This document shows positions 63,640-64,000 of a DNA stretch of 64,000 bases, piece after piece. Made by a program: the position numbers and the translations under genes. The stretch covers positions 7,426,501 to 7,490,500 of the forward strand of contig OX442318.1 in NCBI GenBank assembly GCA_949358305.1, in the 5' to 3' direction. Every line of letters starts with the position of its first letter. The first letter of the stretch is position 1. The notes beneath the pieces were generated by a model that was not told the origin of the DNA, made no database searches, and worked only from the letters and a program-made list of their open reading frames with translations. The stretch is from Strigamia acuminata. Lineage: Eukaryota; Arthropoda; Chilopoda; Geophilomorpha; Linotaeniidae.

Positions 63640-64000
63640 AGGATAAAAACTGGATTTTTGAGGATAAGGAGTGGATTTTTGAGGATAAGAAGTGTATTTT
63701 TGAAGATATATTGGTATTTTTGACGATATATTGGTATTTTTGACGATATATTGGTATTTTTGACGATATATTGGTATTTTTGACAATATATTGGTATTTT
63801 TGACGATATATTGGTATTTTTGACGATATATCGGTGTTTTTGACGATATATTGGTATTTTTGACGATATATTGGTATTTTTGACGATATATTGGCATTTT
63901 TGACGATATATTGGTATTTTTGAGGATACAAAGTGTATTTTTGAAGATATATTGGTATTTTTGAGGATTAGAAGTGTATTTTTGAGGATAGTATTGTGTA
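63640..64000 (+). repeat. 20-bp minisatellite running off the window end
   Basis: About 18 units, mostly TTTGACGATATATTGGTATT, flanked on both sides by diverged TTTGAGGATAAGAAGTG units. The array continues past position 64000. Confidence 0.95.

Overview
This is eukaryotic nuclear DNA from an animal, most likely an invertebrate. The gene models have GT-AG introns, many only 57-112 bp long. The protein families (PLA2G6, Hakai/CBLL1, SAMD11) are metazoan. The background is AT-rich and full of tandem repeats and small non-autonomous DNA transposons. I cannot name the species. Short introns and the gene set fit an arthropod or another ecdysozoan/lophotrochozoan, but that is inference.

Layout. (1) 139-6209, plus strand: a complete 13-exon gene for a group VIA calcium-independent phospholipase A2 (PLA2G6 type): ankyrin repeats followed by a patatin-like lipase with its Ser/Asp dyad. 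(2) 6552-9228, plus: a 5-exon Hakai (CBLL1) E3 ubiquitin ligase with RING, HYB zinc-binding region and a long proline-rich tail. (3) 9731-10383, plus: a 4-exon gene for a basic 139-residue protein I do not recognise. (4) 12810-56717, minus: a 7-exon gene spanning 44 kb that encodes a SAMD11-like nuclear protein (SAND domain, short coiled coil, low-complexity middle, C-terminal SAM domain). All exon phases agree in all four models. (5) 56718-64000: the 5' flank of the SAMD11-like gene, GC- and CpG-rich near the start and then repeat-rich; no gene was recognised there.

Repeats dominate the rest. In the PLA2G6-like gene every intron above 300 bp is mostly a private tandem array of about 20-30 bp units, while array-free introns stay at 57-112 bp; the one long CBLL1 intron behaves the same way. 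The SAMD11-like introns hold several MITE-like elements with visible terminal inverted repeats, some with target-site duplications (23070-23213, 38716-39206, 45444-45747). They also hold a four-locus family carrying TAACGAATTTTTG-type repeats that has grown into minisatellites, two 5S-rRNA-like fragments, and a roughly 30-bp minisatellite present in two different introns. A 65-nt hairpin at 12040-12104 is fully paired on the plus strand when G-U pairs are allowed.

The genes do not form an operon or a pathway. The three plus-strand genes are tightly packed head to tail, and the SAMD11-like gene converges on them. I saw no bacterial, CRISPR or viral system. The most unusual content is the repeat biology and the hairpin.
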